NCBI GenBank assembly: GCA_963978155.1
Contig: CAXBRK010000001.1
Location: 1-50,308 of the forward strand
Reading direction: 5' to 3'
DNA length: 50,308 nt
From: UBA8653 sp963978155
GTDB lineage: Bacteria; Planctomycetota; Phycisphaerae; Phycisphaerales; SM1A02
Shown piece after piece: positions 41,838 to 49,477 of the stretch. Below the pieces are notes generated by a model. The model was not told where the DNA came from, did not search any database, and saw only the letters and a list, made by a program, of their open reading frames with translations. A program made the translations under genes and the position numbers. Numbering within the stretch: the first letter of the stretch is position 1; each line of letters begins with the position of its first letter.

Positions 41838-42384
41838 TTGACTTGCCAACCTTGCGGATGACAAACTCGTCGACGTAACGGATACCTTTGCCCTTGTAAG
41901 GCTCAGGCGGACGCTTGGAACGAACCACGGCGGCGAACTGTCCCACCTGCTCCTTGTCGGGGCCGGTGATGCTGACAAATTCACCATCCACTTTGAACTC
42001 CACGCCTTCGGGGGCTTGAAGATCAACGGGGTGGCAGTACCCAACATTCAAACGCAAAGTCTTGCCTTGGGCTTGGGCATTCCAACCCACGCCAATGACT
42101 TGCAATTTCTTTTCGTAGCCATCAACCACGCCTTGAACCATGCATGCGATTCGGGCGCGGGTGGTGCCCCAAAGAGCCTTGTCACGACCCGAATCTCGAC
42201 GATCTTCGGGAATGGAGCAGACCACTTGGTTGTCGGCCTCGGCGTAGTTCACACTCACATCGGCGTGGTGCACGAACTCGAGTTTGCCCTTGGGCCCTTC
42301 CACCTTGACGGTGTTGGAGCCCGCGTCAACCGCAACTTTGACGTTGCCGGGGACGGGGACTGGTTTGGTTCCAATACGACTCAT
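41830..42384 (-). CDS. rplF: 50S ribosomal protein L6
   Basis: L6 lies near the factor-binding site, 184 aa. MSRIGTKPVPVPGNVKV is the normal start, and the C-terminus carries the family signature PEPYKGKGIRYVDEFVIRKVGK. The frame is open for 72 further codons upstream through rpsH; ATG 42384 is right. Confidence 0.97.
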   Translation of the reverse strand: MSRIGTKPVPVPGNVKVAVDAGSNTVKVEGPKGKLEFVHHADVSVNYAEADNQVVCSIPEDRRDSGRDKALWGTTRARIACMVQGVVDGYEKKLQVIGVGWNAQAQGKTLRLNVGYCHPVDLQAPEGVEFKVDGEFVSITGPDKEQVGQFAAVVRSKRPPEPYKGKGIRYVDEFVIRKVGKSMG

Positions 42385-42406
42385 CGTGGGTTCCTCGACG
42401 TTCGGA

Positions 42407-42805
42407 TTACTGGACGATGGCGACGAGCTCTCCGCCGACTTTCTGCTCACGGCAGATTCGGTCAGACAGCACACCACGACTGGTGGAGACGATGCAGATG
42501 CCCAGACCGGCCAAAGGACGTGGCAGGTCAGAAGCTCCGCGGTAAACGCGACGACCCGGACGGGACACGCGATCGATACGGGTGATGATGGGCTCGCCAC
42601 GGCTGCCGTAGCGGAGCGAGATGTCGATCAGGCCTTGGCGGCCGTCTTCGACAACGTCGTAAGACTCGATGTAGCCCTCGTCACGCAGGACATCGCACAC
42701 TCCGCGGTTCAGCTTGTTGTTCAAGCAGCGAACCTTGGGAGCACGGTTGCGGACCGCGTTGCGAACGCGGGTGAGGAGATCAGAGGTGGTGTCTTGTTGG
42801 GACAT
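42407..42805 (-). CDS. rpsH: 30S ribosomal protein S8
   Basis: Central-domain 16S rRNA binder and, in E. coli, repressor of the spc operon. It has 132 aa, with SDLLTRVRNAVRNRAPKVRC, DEGYIESYDVVED and the C-terminal STSRGVLSDRICREQKVGGELVAIV signature. It lies between rpsN and rplF as usual. Confidence 0.97.
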   Translation of the reverse strand: MSQQDTTSDLLTRVRNAVRNRAPKVRCLNNKLNRGVCDVLRDEGYIESYDVVEDGRQGLIDISLRYGSRGEPIITRIDRVSRPGRRVYRGASDLPRPLAGLGICIVSTSRGVLSDRICREQKVGGELVAIVQ

Positions 42806-42823
42806 ATCAATTCGCTCCAGAGA

Positions 42824-43009
42824 TCACCAACTGGCCTTCCGCATGCCTGGGATCATGCCCTTGAGGGCGAGTTCCCGGAGCACAATGCGGCTGACGCCAA
42901 ACTTGCGATAGACCCCACGGGCGCGGCCGGTGATTTGACACCGACTCTGGCGACGGGAGGAGAACTTAGGTGGTTTGTTCATGCGGGCAAAGACGCGTTT
43001 GCTGGCCAT
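42824..43009 (-). CDS. rpsN: 30S ribosomal protein S14, short zinc-free form
   Basis: A 61-aa protein, the length of the zinc-binding short S14, ending LRELALKGMIPGMRKASW. Three of the four zinc Cys are absent: the first pair reads CQIT and the second site SRIV. It is therefore a C-minus S14 of the short type. ATG 43009 has AAGGA five bases upstream; longer frames are rejected. It lies in the standard place between rplE and rpsH. Confidence 0.95.
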   Translation of the reverse strand: MASKRVFARMNKPPKFSSRRQSRCQITGRARGVYRKFGVSRIVLRELALKGMIPGMRKASW

Positions 43010-43046
43010 GGGCATTCCTTTCCGGCGGGGCCGGATCAGCGGTTTC

Positions 43047-43649
43047 TTACTTCTTGCTGGATTCCGGCTTGGCGAAGGGGAAGCCGAGTTCACTGAGCAC
43101 AAAGTGGCTCAGCTCGGGGTTAGAACGAGCAAACACAATGTTGATGTGCATGCCGTGAATAAAGGACGATTTGGTCATGTCCACTTCTGGGAACACTGCC
43201 TGTTCGGTCAAACCGAAGGAGTAGGAACCAGACGCATCAAACGACTTGGGGGAAACTCCACGGAAGTCCTTGATACGGGGCATGGCGAGGTTCATGAGTC
43301 GATCCAAGAAGGACCACATGCGGTAACGACGCATGGTGACCATGAACGCGGAAGGTGCACCTTCACGGACCTTAAAGTTCGAGACGGACTTCTTGGCTTT
43401 GATCATGATGGGCTTTTGGCCGGAAATCACGGTCAAGGTGTCGGTGATGACTTCAGCGTGGTCTTGCTTGAGCTTTTGGTTCTCAAGCAAACGACCCACC
43501 CCGACGTTGACCACGGCTTTGACGATCCGTGGCTGGGACAGGGGGTTGGTGAGACCCTTCTCAGATGCGAGCTTGGGGACCACGTTCTCTTCGAACATCT
43601 GTTGCAGACGTGCGGTTGGTGCGGCTTGGGTTGCGGTGGCTTCACTCAT
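43047..43649 (-). CDS. rplE: 50S ribosomal protein L5
   Basis: 5S rRNA-binding protein of the central protuberance, 200 aa. RLQQMFEENVVPKLASEKGL begins the family homology. VNVGVGRLLENQKL and the FSFVTRRRYRMWSFLDRL-like MVTMRRYRMWSFLDRLMNLAMPRIKDFRG stretch confirm it. It has a slightly longer Ala/Thr-rich N-terminus than usual. Confidence 0.97.
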   Translation of the reverse strand: MSEATATQAAPTARLQQMFEENVVPKLASEKGLTNPLSQPRIVKAVVNVGVGRLLENQKLKQDHAEVITDTLTVISGQKPIMIKAKKSVSNFKVREGAPSAFMVTMRRYRMWSFLDRLMNLAMPRIKDFRGVSPKSFDASGSYSFGLTEQAVFPEVDMTKSSFIHGMHINIVFARSNPELSHFVLSELGFPFAKPESSKK

Positions 43650-43660
43650 GGGGAGGATCC

Positions 43661-43993
43661 TCAGTCACGGGCCTTCTTGAGTTCGTGCAGCACCGAGCCA
43701 TCGCGGGCGGCGAGGCGGACTTTGCTGCCGTCGTCCCGAGACTCAAACCGGACGCGGCTGGGCTTGCCGTCGACCACGGGGCTGACATTCGAGATATGGA
43801 TTGGCGCTTCGGTACGGATCGAGCCCCCCTGAGGGTTCTGCTGCGAACGTGGAATACGCTTGTTCCGAACATTGACACCGGAGACCACAACGCGGTCCTC
43901 ATCGGGGAGGACGCGAATGACTTCACCAACAGAGCCCTTGGCACTGCCAGCAGTCACGATCACGGTGTCACCCTTCACGATATGGCGTGGCAT
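43661..43993 (-). CDS. rplX: 50S ribosomal protein L24
   Basis: Assembly-initiator protein, 110 aa, with the KOW motif VKGDTVIVTAGSAKGSVGEVIRVLPDEDRVVV near the start, followed by NPQGGSIRTEAPIHISNV. ATG 43993 shares one base with the rplN stop (TGATG). The frame extending to 44113 overlaps rplN and is rejected. Confidence 0.96.
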   Translation of the reverse strand: MPRHIVKGDTVIVTAGSAKGSVGEVIRVLPDEDRVVVSGVNVRNKRIPRSQQNPQGGSIRTEAPIHISNVSPVVDGKPSRVRFESRDDGSKVRLAARDGSVLHELKKARD

Positions 43994-44379
43994 CAGACCA
44001 CCTCCGAAGCGAGGGACACGATCTTCATGTAATCCTTGAAGCGAAGCTCCCGAGCCACGGCACCGAAGATCCGGGTGCCGACGGGGTTGCCATCTGCTTT
44101 CACGAGGACGCACGCATTCGAATCGAAGCGAACGTAAGAGCCGTCGTCACGACGAACGGGATACTTGGATCGAACCACAACCGCGGTCACCAGGTCCCCC
44201 GCCTTGACGTCGGAGTTGGGAAGGCACTTCTTGACCGTGCACTTGATGCGGTCACCCACACCAGCGGTCTTGCGGGTCGATCGGGCGCGAGCGGTGGATC
44301 CGCCGTACACACCAATCACCATGACCACGCGAGCACCTGAGTTGTCGGCCACTTCGAGCCGGGATTCATTTTGGATCAT
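43993..44379 (-). CDS. rplN: 50S ribosomal protein L14
   Basis: Intersubunit bridge protein, 128 aa, with MIQNESRLEVADNSGARVVMVIG at the start, GDRIKCTVKK and the KAGDLVTAVVVRSK stretch, ending FMKIVSLASEV-like YMKIVSLASEV. Its stop lies within a weak 4-bp stem-loop (GTGG/CCAC). Confidence 0.97.
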   Translation of the reverse strand: MIQNESRLEVADNSGARVVMVIGVYGGSTARARSTRKTAGVGDRIKCTVKKCLPNSDVKAGDLVTAVVVRSKYPVRRDDGSYVRFDSNACVLVKADGNPVGTRIFGAVARELRFKDYMKIVSLASEVV

Positions 44380-44383
44380 GGCA

Positions 44384-44656
44384 TCAGGCCTTTCGCATCA
44401 CGCGGACGAGCGCCCAGGTCTTGGTCTTGGAAATGGGGCGGCATTCGGCCACCTCAACGGTGTCACCCAAACGAGATTCGTTTTCCGCATCGTGGACGTG
44501 GAGGACGGTGCGTTGCCGGACGTACTTGCCGTACTTCGGGTGACGAACAGCCCACTGGACCACCACTTTGCGGGTCTTGTCGCGTGCATCGCTTTCGACG
44601 ATGCCGACCCGACGCGGGGACTTCTCGGGAATCAGAACAGTGCTTTGCTTACCCAA
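44384..44656 (-). CDS. rpsQ: 30S ribosomal protein S17
   Basis: Early-assembling 16S rRNA binder, 90 aa, OB fold, with RRVGIVESDARDKTRKVVVQWAVRHPKYGKYVRQ and the C-terminal signature GDTVEVAECRPISKTKTWALVRV. It stands between rpmC and rplN. Confidence 0.97.
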   Translation of the reverse strand: MGKQSTVLIPEKSPRRVGIVESDARDKTRKVVVQWAVRHPKYGKYVRQRTVLHVHDAENESRLGDTVEVAECRPISKTKTWALVRVMRKA

Positions 44657-44667
44657 TGATCAGCTCC

Positions 44668-44877
44668 TCACTCAGCCTCGGTCAGGGGACGGGCCCGACG
44701 GACAGTACGCTCGGTTTCGACGCGAGCGAGATCACGGCGTGTTTGCCGCATCACACTGGTGTCCTCGATTTTTGCGGTGGCCTTCTGGCTCCGCATTTCA
44801 AAAAGTTTGCGTCGGAGGCTGTCGGCCTCCAACTTCAGTTGTTCGTCATCCAGACGTCGGATATCGCTCATCAACAT
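44668..44877 (-). CDS. rpmC: 50S ribosomal protein L29
   Basis: Two-helix protein near the tunnel exit, 69 aa. DIRRLDDEQLKLEADSLRRKLFEMRSQKATAKIEDTS, then RQTRRDLARVET, is the usual pattern. It is in its normal place between rplP and rpsQ. Confidence 0.95.
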   Translation of the reverse strand: MLMSDIRRLDDEQLKLEADSLRRKLFEMRSQKATAKIEDTSVMRQTRRDLARVETERTVRRARPLTEAE

Positions 44878-44892
44878 CGCATACGTCCTTTC

Positions 44893-45312
44893 TTACGGTT
44901 CCAACCGGCGACCGACAAAGCGGCAACGCACGGGCATCTTGGCGGCCATTCGAGCCATCGCCTGCTTGGCGAGACCCTCTTCGACACCTTTGAGTTCAAA
45001 AAGAATGGTGCCGGGCAGCACACGGGCGGCCCAGAAATCGGTCTCCGCTTTACCTTTACCCATCCGGGTTTCCAAAGGCTTCTTGGAGATTGGTTTGTCG
45101 GGGAAGATCCGGATGAAGATCTGACCTTGACGCTTCAAGAAGTGCTGGCAGGCAATACGGGCGGATTCGATCTGACGGGCGGAGACCCAATGGGTGTCCA
45201 GCGATTGCAGACCGAATTCTCCGAAGGCGACATAGTTGCCGCGGGTGGCGTTCCCGCGCATGACACCCCGCATTTGCTTGCGGAACTTCAGTCGCTTTGG
45301 CATACGTGGCAT
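44893..45312 (-). CDS. rplP: 50S ribosomal protein L16
   Basis: L16 lines the A-site tRNA pocket. It has 139 aa, with RLKFRKQMRGVMRGNATRGNYVAFGEFGLQSL, IESARIACQHFLKRQGQIFIRIFPDKPISKKPLETRMGKGKA and FELKGVEEGLAKQAMARMAAKMP. All family landmarks are present. Confidence 0.97.
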   Translation of the reverse strand: MPRMPKRLKFRKQMRGVMRGNATRGNYVAFGEFGLQSLDTHWVSARQIESARIACQHFLKRQGQIFIRIFPDKPISKKPLETRMGKGKAETDFWAARVLPGTILFELKGVEEGLAKQAMARMAAKMPVRCRFVGRRLEP

Positions 45313-45332
45313 GGCTTTGCTCCTGTCCTATT

Positions 45333-45350
45333 CCGTTCGCTCAGCGACGG
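45333..45350 (-). other. stop-codon hairpin at the rpsC end
   Basis: In the mRNA TCGC, TGA, GCGA with a further three pairs (CCG/CGG) beyond a one-base bulge. The rpsC stop codon forms the triloop. Confidence 0.45.
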
Positions 45351-46042
45351 CCCCGGGCACGAGCCCGGCCACCGGCAGCACTTGATTCAATTTCATCCAC
45401 GCCGTCTTCGAACATGCCCTTGTAGATCCACACCTTGATTCCGAGCACGCCGTACGTGGTGCGGCAGTGAATCGAGGCGTAGTCAACATTGGCTTGCAAG
45501 GTGGACAACGGAATGGATCCCAAACGGGTGGCGAACACCCGAGACATTTCGGCACCGCCGAGTCGACCGGACACACGGATCCGGACACCCTTGGCACCAT
45601 TTTGCATGGCTCCCTCGCAACGCTGCTTCAGCAAGCGGCGGTAGTTCGCACGCTTCTTCAGCTGCTCGGAGATGGACTCGGCGAGCAACCAAGCATTGCA
45701 GTCGGGGTTGCGAATTTCGACGATCTTCACCGCGACTTTTCGACCAGTGATGGCCTGGAGGTCACGCTGGAGCTTCTCGATTTCGACACCCTTTGGTCCG
45801 ATGACCAAACCAGGGCGGGCCGTCTTCAAGATGACCGTGAGTTCCTCACGGGTACGCTCGATCACAATGTCGGCAACCGCGGCAAAAGGAGGGGTCCGGT
45901 TCAATCGGCGATCGAGGAACTTCCGAATCTTGTAGTCCTCAACCAAGAGCTCAGCAAAGAGCGCCTTGGGGGCGTACCAACGAGACTTGTGGGTCTCGGT
46001 GATGCCAACGCGGAATCCGAAGGGATGGGTCTTCTGTCCCAT
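45341..46042 (-). CDS. rpsC: 30S ribosomal protein S3
   Basis: mRNA-entry protein with KH domain, 233 aa. MGQKTHPFGFRVGITETHKSRWY starts it; the KH stretch VILKTARPGLVIGPKGVEIEKL and the C-terminal GVRIRVSGRLGGAEMSR and GVLGIKVWIYKG signatures follow. The tail is Arg/Gly-rich (GGRARARGRR). Confidence 0.97.
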   Translation of the reverse strand: MGQKTHPFGFRVGITETHKSRWYAPKALFAELLVEDYKIRKFLDRRLNRTPPFAAVADIVIERTREELTVILKTARPGLVIGPKGVEIEKLQRDLQAITGRKVAVKIVEIRNPDCNAWLLAESISEQLKKRANYRRLLKQRCEGAMQNGAKGVRIRVSGRLGGAEMSRVFATRLGSIPLSTLQANVDYASIHCRTTYGVLGIKVWIYKGMFEDGVDEIESSAAGGRARARGRR

Positions 46043-46045
46043 GGA

Positions 46046-46399
46046 TCAGGCCTCCTCAACCGGAACGGTGACCGGCTCGGCAAGCACGAGATGCAAGTGG
46101 CTCGTGCGCTTTTTAATGGGGTGGGCGCGACCGCGATCCTTGGGGTGGATGCGCTTCATGGTCGGGCCTTCGTCAACGCGGACTTCAAACACTTCGAGGC
46201 GGGATGAATCTGCATCCTGCTCTTCTGCGTTTGCCATCGCGCTCTTGAGAACACTCTTGTAATACCACGCAGCACGCTGCGGGCTGAATTCGAGGGCCAC
46301 AAGGGCCTCAGCGGCGTTCATGCCTCGAATCATGTCAGCCACCAAGCGTGCTTTACGCGGTGCGATACGGGCATTTCGGTGGGTCGCTCGGAAACTCAT
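46046..46399 (-). CDS. rplV: 50S ribosomal protein L22
   Basis: Tunnel-lining protein, 117 aa, with ATHRNARIAPRKARLVADMIRGMNAAEAL, a hairpin loop that reaches the tunnel constriction, and the end RAHPIKKRTSHLHLVLAE. It overlaps nothing; three bases separate it from rpsC. Confidence 0.97.
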   Translation of the reverse strand: MSFRATHRNARIAPRKARLVADMIRGMNAAEALVALEFSPQRAAWYYKSVLKSAMANAEEQDADSSRLEVFEVRVDEGPTMKRIHPKDRGRAHPIKKRTSHLHLVLAEPVTVPVEEA

Positions 46400-46416
46400 A
46401 GGGGATCAACCTCGCA

Positions 46417-46431
46417 GCACGATCAACGTGC
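46417..46431 (-). other. stop-codon hairpin at the rpsS end
   Basis: In the mRNA GCACG, TTGAT, CGTGC: a perfect 5-bp stem whose five-base loop contains the rpsS stop codon TGA. Confidence 0.45.
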
Positions 46432-46704
46432 CTTCAGGCCCTCCTTCTTGTTGGTGTGACCACGGAACGTGCGGGTGTGCGCAAACTCGCCGAGTTTGTG
46501 TCCCACCATGTCTTCGGTGACGTAGACATCGATGAACGCACGGCCGTTGTGCACCTGGAAGGTGCGACCGATGAATTCCGGCACGATGGTGCAGGCTCGC
46601 GCCCAAGTCTTGATGGGCTTGTTTTCGCCAGCAGTCTCCTGCTTCTCCACCTTGAGGTAGAGCTTGTAGTCGACATGGGGGCCTTTTTTCAGAGAACGAC
46701 TCAT
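46423..46704 (-). CDS. rpsS: 30S ribosomal protein S19
   Basis: Head protein near the decoding site, 93 aa, beginning MSRSLKKGPHVDYKLYLKV, with IKTWARACTIVPEFIGRTFQVHNG and the end FAHTRTFRGHTNKKEGLKAR. Standard size; between rplB and rplV. Confidence 0.97.
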   Translation of the reverse strand: MSRSLKKGPHVDYKLYLKVEKQETAGENKPIKTWARACTIVPEFIGRTFQVHNGRAFIDVYVTEDMVGHKLGEFAHTRTFRGHTNKKEGLKAR

Positions 46705-46716
46705 GATGCTTGTACC

Positions 46717-47574
46717 TCAGACCTTCAACTGGCCGTAGCGCTTGCTCTTTCGACGACGAAGGATTCGGGCATCGGTCCACTTGCCCTTGATCCGTGTACG
46801 GCCACCTTTGGACTTGGTGCCAGAACGGGAGACCGGCTCGCGGCCACCCTTGGAACGACCTTCACCACCACCCAGTGGGTGAGCGTCGTGGTCCATGGCC
46901 ACACCACGGACTTTGGGACGACGCCCAAGCCAACGGGAGCGGCCGGCTTTTCCGAGGACCACGTGCTGGTGATCGGAGTTCCCGACCTCACCAATGGTCG
47001 CGCGGCATTCAACCGAGACTTGGCGAATTTCACCCGACGGGAGCACCAAGGTGGCCCAGCGGCCTTCTCGGTTGGTCAAGCGGGCGCCTGAACCGGCCGA
47101 ACGGCAAAGCTTGCCACCCCGGCGTGGTTCAAATTCGATGTTGTGCACTGTCATGCCCAAGGGAACAAACTTCAGAGGCATGGTGCAGCCGACTTCTGGC
47201 TCAATCGCTTCCATCGAGCTGCGGACGACCGTGTCCACCTTGAGATCCTTGGGAGCCAAGATGTACCGGCGGACGCCATCGGCATACTCAATGAGTGCGA
47301 TGTGGCAGGTGCGGTTTGGGTCGTATTCAATCGTCTTGACGACGGCGTCGATGCCGTCCTTGCGACGATTGAAATCGATCTTGCGATAGAGACGCTTGTG
47401 TCCGCCACCACGACCACGGCAGGTGATCACACCGTGGTGGTTGCGACCGCCCGTCTTGGGCAGGGCCGTGACGAGACTCTTCTCTGGACGCCCGGTGTAG
47501 GTGACCTCTTCGTGGAGGTTCACCGACGCGTTGCGGCGGCCGTTGGTAACCGGTTTGTAGACGCGAATGGCCAT
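46717..47574 (-). CDS. rplB: 50S ribosomal protein L2
   Basis: Large rRNA-binding protein at the peptidyl-transferase centre, 285 aa. RGGGHKRLYRKIDFNRRKDGI, the ALIEYADGVRRYILAP stretch and the C-terminal GVAMDHDAHPLGGGEGRSKGGREPVS signature with the conserved His are all present. Confidence 0.97.
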   Translation of the reverse strand: MAIRVYKPVTNGRRNASVNLHEEVTYTGRPEKSLVTALPKTGGRNHHGVITCRGRGGGHKRLYRKIDFNRRKDGIDAVVKTIEYDPNRTCHIALIEYADGVRRYILAPKDLKVDTVVRSSMEAIEPEVGCTMPLKFVPLGMTVHNIEFEPRRGGKLCRSAGSGARLTNREGRWATLVLPSGEIRQVSVECRATIGEVGNSDHQHVVLGKAGRSRWLGRRPKVRGVAMDHDAHPLGGGEGRSKGGREPVSRSGTKSKGGRTRIKGKWTDARILRRRKSKRYGQLKV

Positions 47575-47588
47575 GGGACTTCTCCGGC

Positions 47589-47870
47589 TCAGAAGAGCTC
47601 GATGGACTCCTCAGGATGAACGGTGACGATGGCCCGCTTCATCACGCCCTGACGGAAGTGACCGTAGCGGTTGCGACGCATTTCGCCTTTACGGTTTTGC
47701 GTGGTCACGCGAAGGACCCGCACGTTGTAAATGGCTTCGACGGCCGCCTTGATGGCAGGCTTGTCGGCTTTGGGATCAACCTCAAATGCGTACGCGTTTT
47801 GGGCTTCAATGGTCTTGGTGGCCTTTTCGGTCACCAGGGGACGACGAAGGACTTGTTCGTGTTGCATCAC
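47589..47870 (-). CDS. rplW: 50S ribosomal protein L23
   Basis: Tunnel-exit protein that docks trigger factor and SRP, 93 aa. RRPLVTEKATKTIEAQNAYAFEVDPKADKPAIKAAVEAIYNVRV is typical. Its ATG overlaps the rplD stop (ATGA); a hairpin (47858-47873) covers that stop/start junction. Confidence 0.96.
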   Translation of the reverse strand: MMQHEQVLRRPLVTEKATKTIEAQNAYAFEVDPKADKPAIKAAVEAIYNVRVLRVTTQNRKGEMRRNRYGHFRQGVMKRAIVTVHPEESIELF

Positions 47871-48529
47871 ACGGCCTCCTTGGCGGCACCAAGAGCAAGC
47901 TCTGAGGCACGACCTTCAAGGAATGCTTCGAGCGTGGCCTTGCTGATGACCACGAAGCGGTGGTTCAGCATTTCGAAGGCATTCATTTGATCAATGCGAA
48001 CGGTGTCGACCGAATCGCAGTTGCGAGCGGACCGACGGGCGTTTTCTTCGCTTGGAGCCAAAGCCACCAAGCAGGTTCGGTTGACACCGACCGACTCAAG
48101 CATCTGCTTGAATTCAGCCGTTTTGGGGGCCGCAAAATCAAGTGAGTCGATCACTTTGACTTCGTTGTCCACCAATTTGGCAAGAAGGGCGTTCCGGTTG
48201 GCCAACTGCCGCATCTTCTTGGGCATGGTTTGCCGGAAGTCTTCCCGAGTTCGGGTCTTGGCAAAAGCAACACCACCACCCTTGCGGATGACGGTCCGGG
48301 CGGCACCCATACGGGCGTTGCCAGAGCCTTTTTGCTTGTAGAGCTTGCGGGTGGAGCCTTCCACCATGCCACGGCTCTTGGTGCGAGCCGAGCCTTGACG
48401 GGTGTTCGCGTGGAACATCACGAAGGCCTGCTTGAGCAGGGCTGGACGCACTTCCCCGCCGAGGGAAGCTTCATCCACGGGCATGGTGCCCACTTGGGTT
48501 CCGGATTGGTTGTAGATCGAGAGATCCAT
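47867..48529 (-). CDS. rplD: 50S ribosomal protein L4
   Basis: Early 50S assembly protein and, in E. coli, repressor of the S10 operon, 220 aa. NTRQGSARTKSRGMVEGSTRKLYKQKGSGNARMGAART is the extended loop that enters the tunnel. The C-terminal half is the globular domain (TCLVALAPSEENARRSARNCDSV). It could bind the structured S10 leader at 49811-49988. A 159-bp gap separates it from rplC. Confidence 0.97.
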   Translation of the reverse strand: MDLSIYNQSGTQVGTMPVDEASLGGEVRPALLKQAFVMFHANTRQGSARTKSRGMVEGSTRKLYKQKGSGNARMGAARTVIRKGGGVAFAKTRTREDFRQTMPKKMRQLANRNALLAKLVDNEVKVIDSLDFAAPKTAEFKQMLESVGVNRTCLVALAPSEENARRSARNCDSVDTVRIDQMNAFEMLNHRFVVISKATLEAFLEGRASELALGAAKEAV

Positions 48530-48688
48530 CGTTGATTCCTTGCCTTGGCGAGCGATATTGCTCGCGGTGCCTCGTTCTCCCAGGTCCGTTTGCCGCGAGG
48601 CGGCGTGGGTGGGCAGAAGTTGACTTAGGTCCTGTGCTGACTTGTCGTGGTGGGGTGGTTCCGAAATCGGCCTACCTCACCTACCGGA
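48530..48688 (-). other. rplC-rplD spacer with two inverted repeats
   Basis: This 159-bp gap is the longest spacer inside the ribosomal operon. It holds GCGAGC/GCTCGC (48548-48553 with 48560-48565) and GCCGC/GCGGC (48592-48596 with 48600-48604). I see no reading frame of note. The rplC stop hairpin adjoins it. Confidence 0.45.
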
Positions 48689-48696
48689 TCATCCGG
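48684..48696 (-). other. stop-codon triloop hairpin at the rplC end
   Basis: In the mRNA CCGGA, TGA, TCCGG: a perfect 5-bp stem (plus one G-U pair) with the rplC stop codon as its loop. Confidence 0.55.
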
Positions 48697-49375
48697 CTTT
48701 GACGGCGGTCTGCTTCCTCCGGTTGAGACGAACGGCCTCTCGCACGGTCACAATGCCGCGGTTGGGGCCAGGGACAGTGCCCTTGACGATAAGAAGGCCG
48801 CGCTCGGCATCCACCGAGATCACGTCCAAGTTTCGGGTGGTGGTGGTGAATCCACCGAGGCGACGGGCCATTCGCTTGCCCTTTTTCACGCCGCCAGAGT
48901 TACCAGCTTCCGAACCGTGGCCACCGATCGAACCCGGTGAACGGTGCTTCCGCTCGACGCCGTGAGACGCTTCTTTTCCTTTGAAGCCCCAGGCCTTCAT
49001 GCCGCCTTGGAAGCCCTTACCTTTGCTGGAACTGGTGACGTCGACGAATTTCACATCGGCGAAGACATCGGCCAACACGGTTTGCCCCAACTCGAACTCG
49101 GAAGCAGCGGCGTCGTCATCGAGACGCAACTCTTTGTGGAGACGCTTGGGGGCGGTTTGGGCTTTCGCATCATGACCAATCACGGGCATGGTGGAAAGGC
49201 GAGGTCGCACATCCTCAAAGCCGAACTGAACGGCCGCGTAGCCATCAGACTCCGAAGTCTTGACTTGGGTCACCACGCAGGGACCAACTTGCAGCACCGT
49301 GACAGGAATATTCTTTCCGTCTTCGGTGTAGTAGCGGGTCATGCCAACTTTTCTGCCGAGAATAAAGGGGGGCAT
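48689..49375 (-). CDS. rplC: 50S ribosomal protein L3
   Basis: Early 50S assembly protein, 228 aa. LGRKVGMTRYYTEDGKNIPVTVLQVGPCVVTQVKT begins it; the signature FVDVTSSSKGKGFQGGMKAWGFKG and SHGVERKHRSPGSIGGHG follow. ATG 49375 has GGAG six bases upstream. A 15-bp perfect tandem repeat lies just before it. Confidence 0.97.
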   Translation of the reverse strand: MPPFILGRKVGMTRYYTEDGKNIPVTVLQVGPCVVTQVKTSESDGYAAVQFGFEDVRPRLSTMPVIGHDAKAQTAPKRLHKELRLDDDAAASEFELGQTVLADVFADVKFVDVTSSSKGKGFQGGMKAWGFKGKEASHGVERKHRSPGSIGGHGSEAGNSGGVKKGKRMARRLGGFTTTTRNLDVISVDAERGLLIVKGTVPGPNRGIVTVREAVRLNRRKQTAVKAG

Positions 49376-49383
49376 CAGTTGCT

Positions 49384-49413
49384 CCAGAAGGCTTGAGGCC
49401 AGAAGGCTTGAGG
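49384..49413. repeat. 15-bp tandem duplication before rplC
   Basis: CCAGAAGGCTTGAGG occurs twice in direct succession (49384-49398, 49399-49413). It lies in the rpsJ-rplC spacer, eight bases before rplC, and the copy nearer rplC includes part of its ribosome-binding site. It looks like a recent slippage duplication. Confidence 0.8.
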
Positions 49414-49477
49414 AAAGTCAGGGATCGGGAAGAACGAGTCTTGAGGTTGATGTGACCGGAACAGAAGGGATCTTGGC

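Noticed and set aside
42385..42600. Upstream extension of rplF
   Set aside because: It is the rpsH sequence read in another frame; L6 starts normally at MSRIGTKP.
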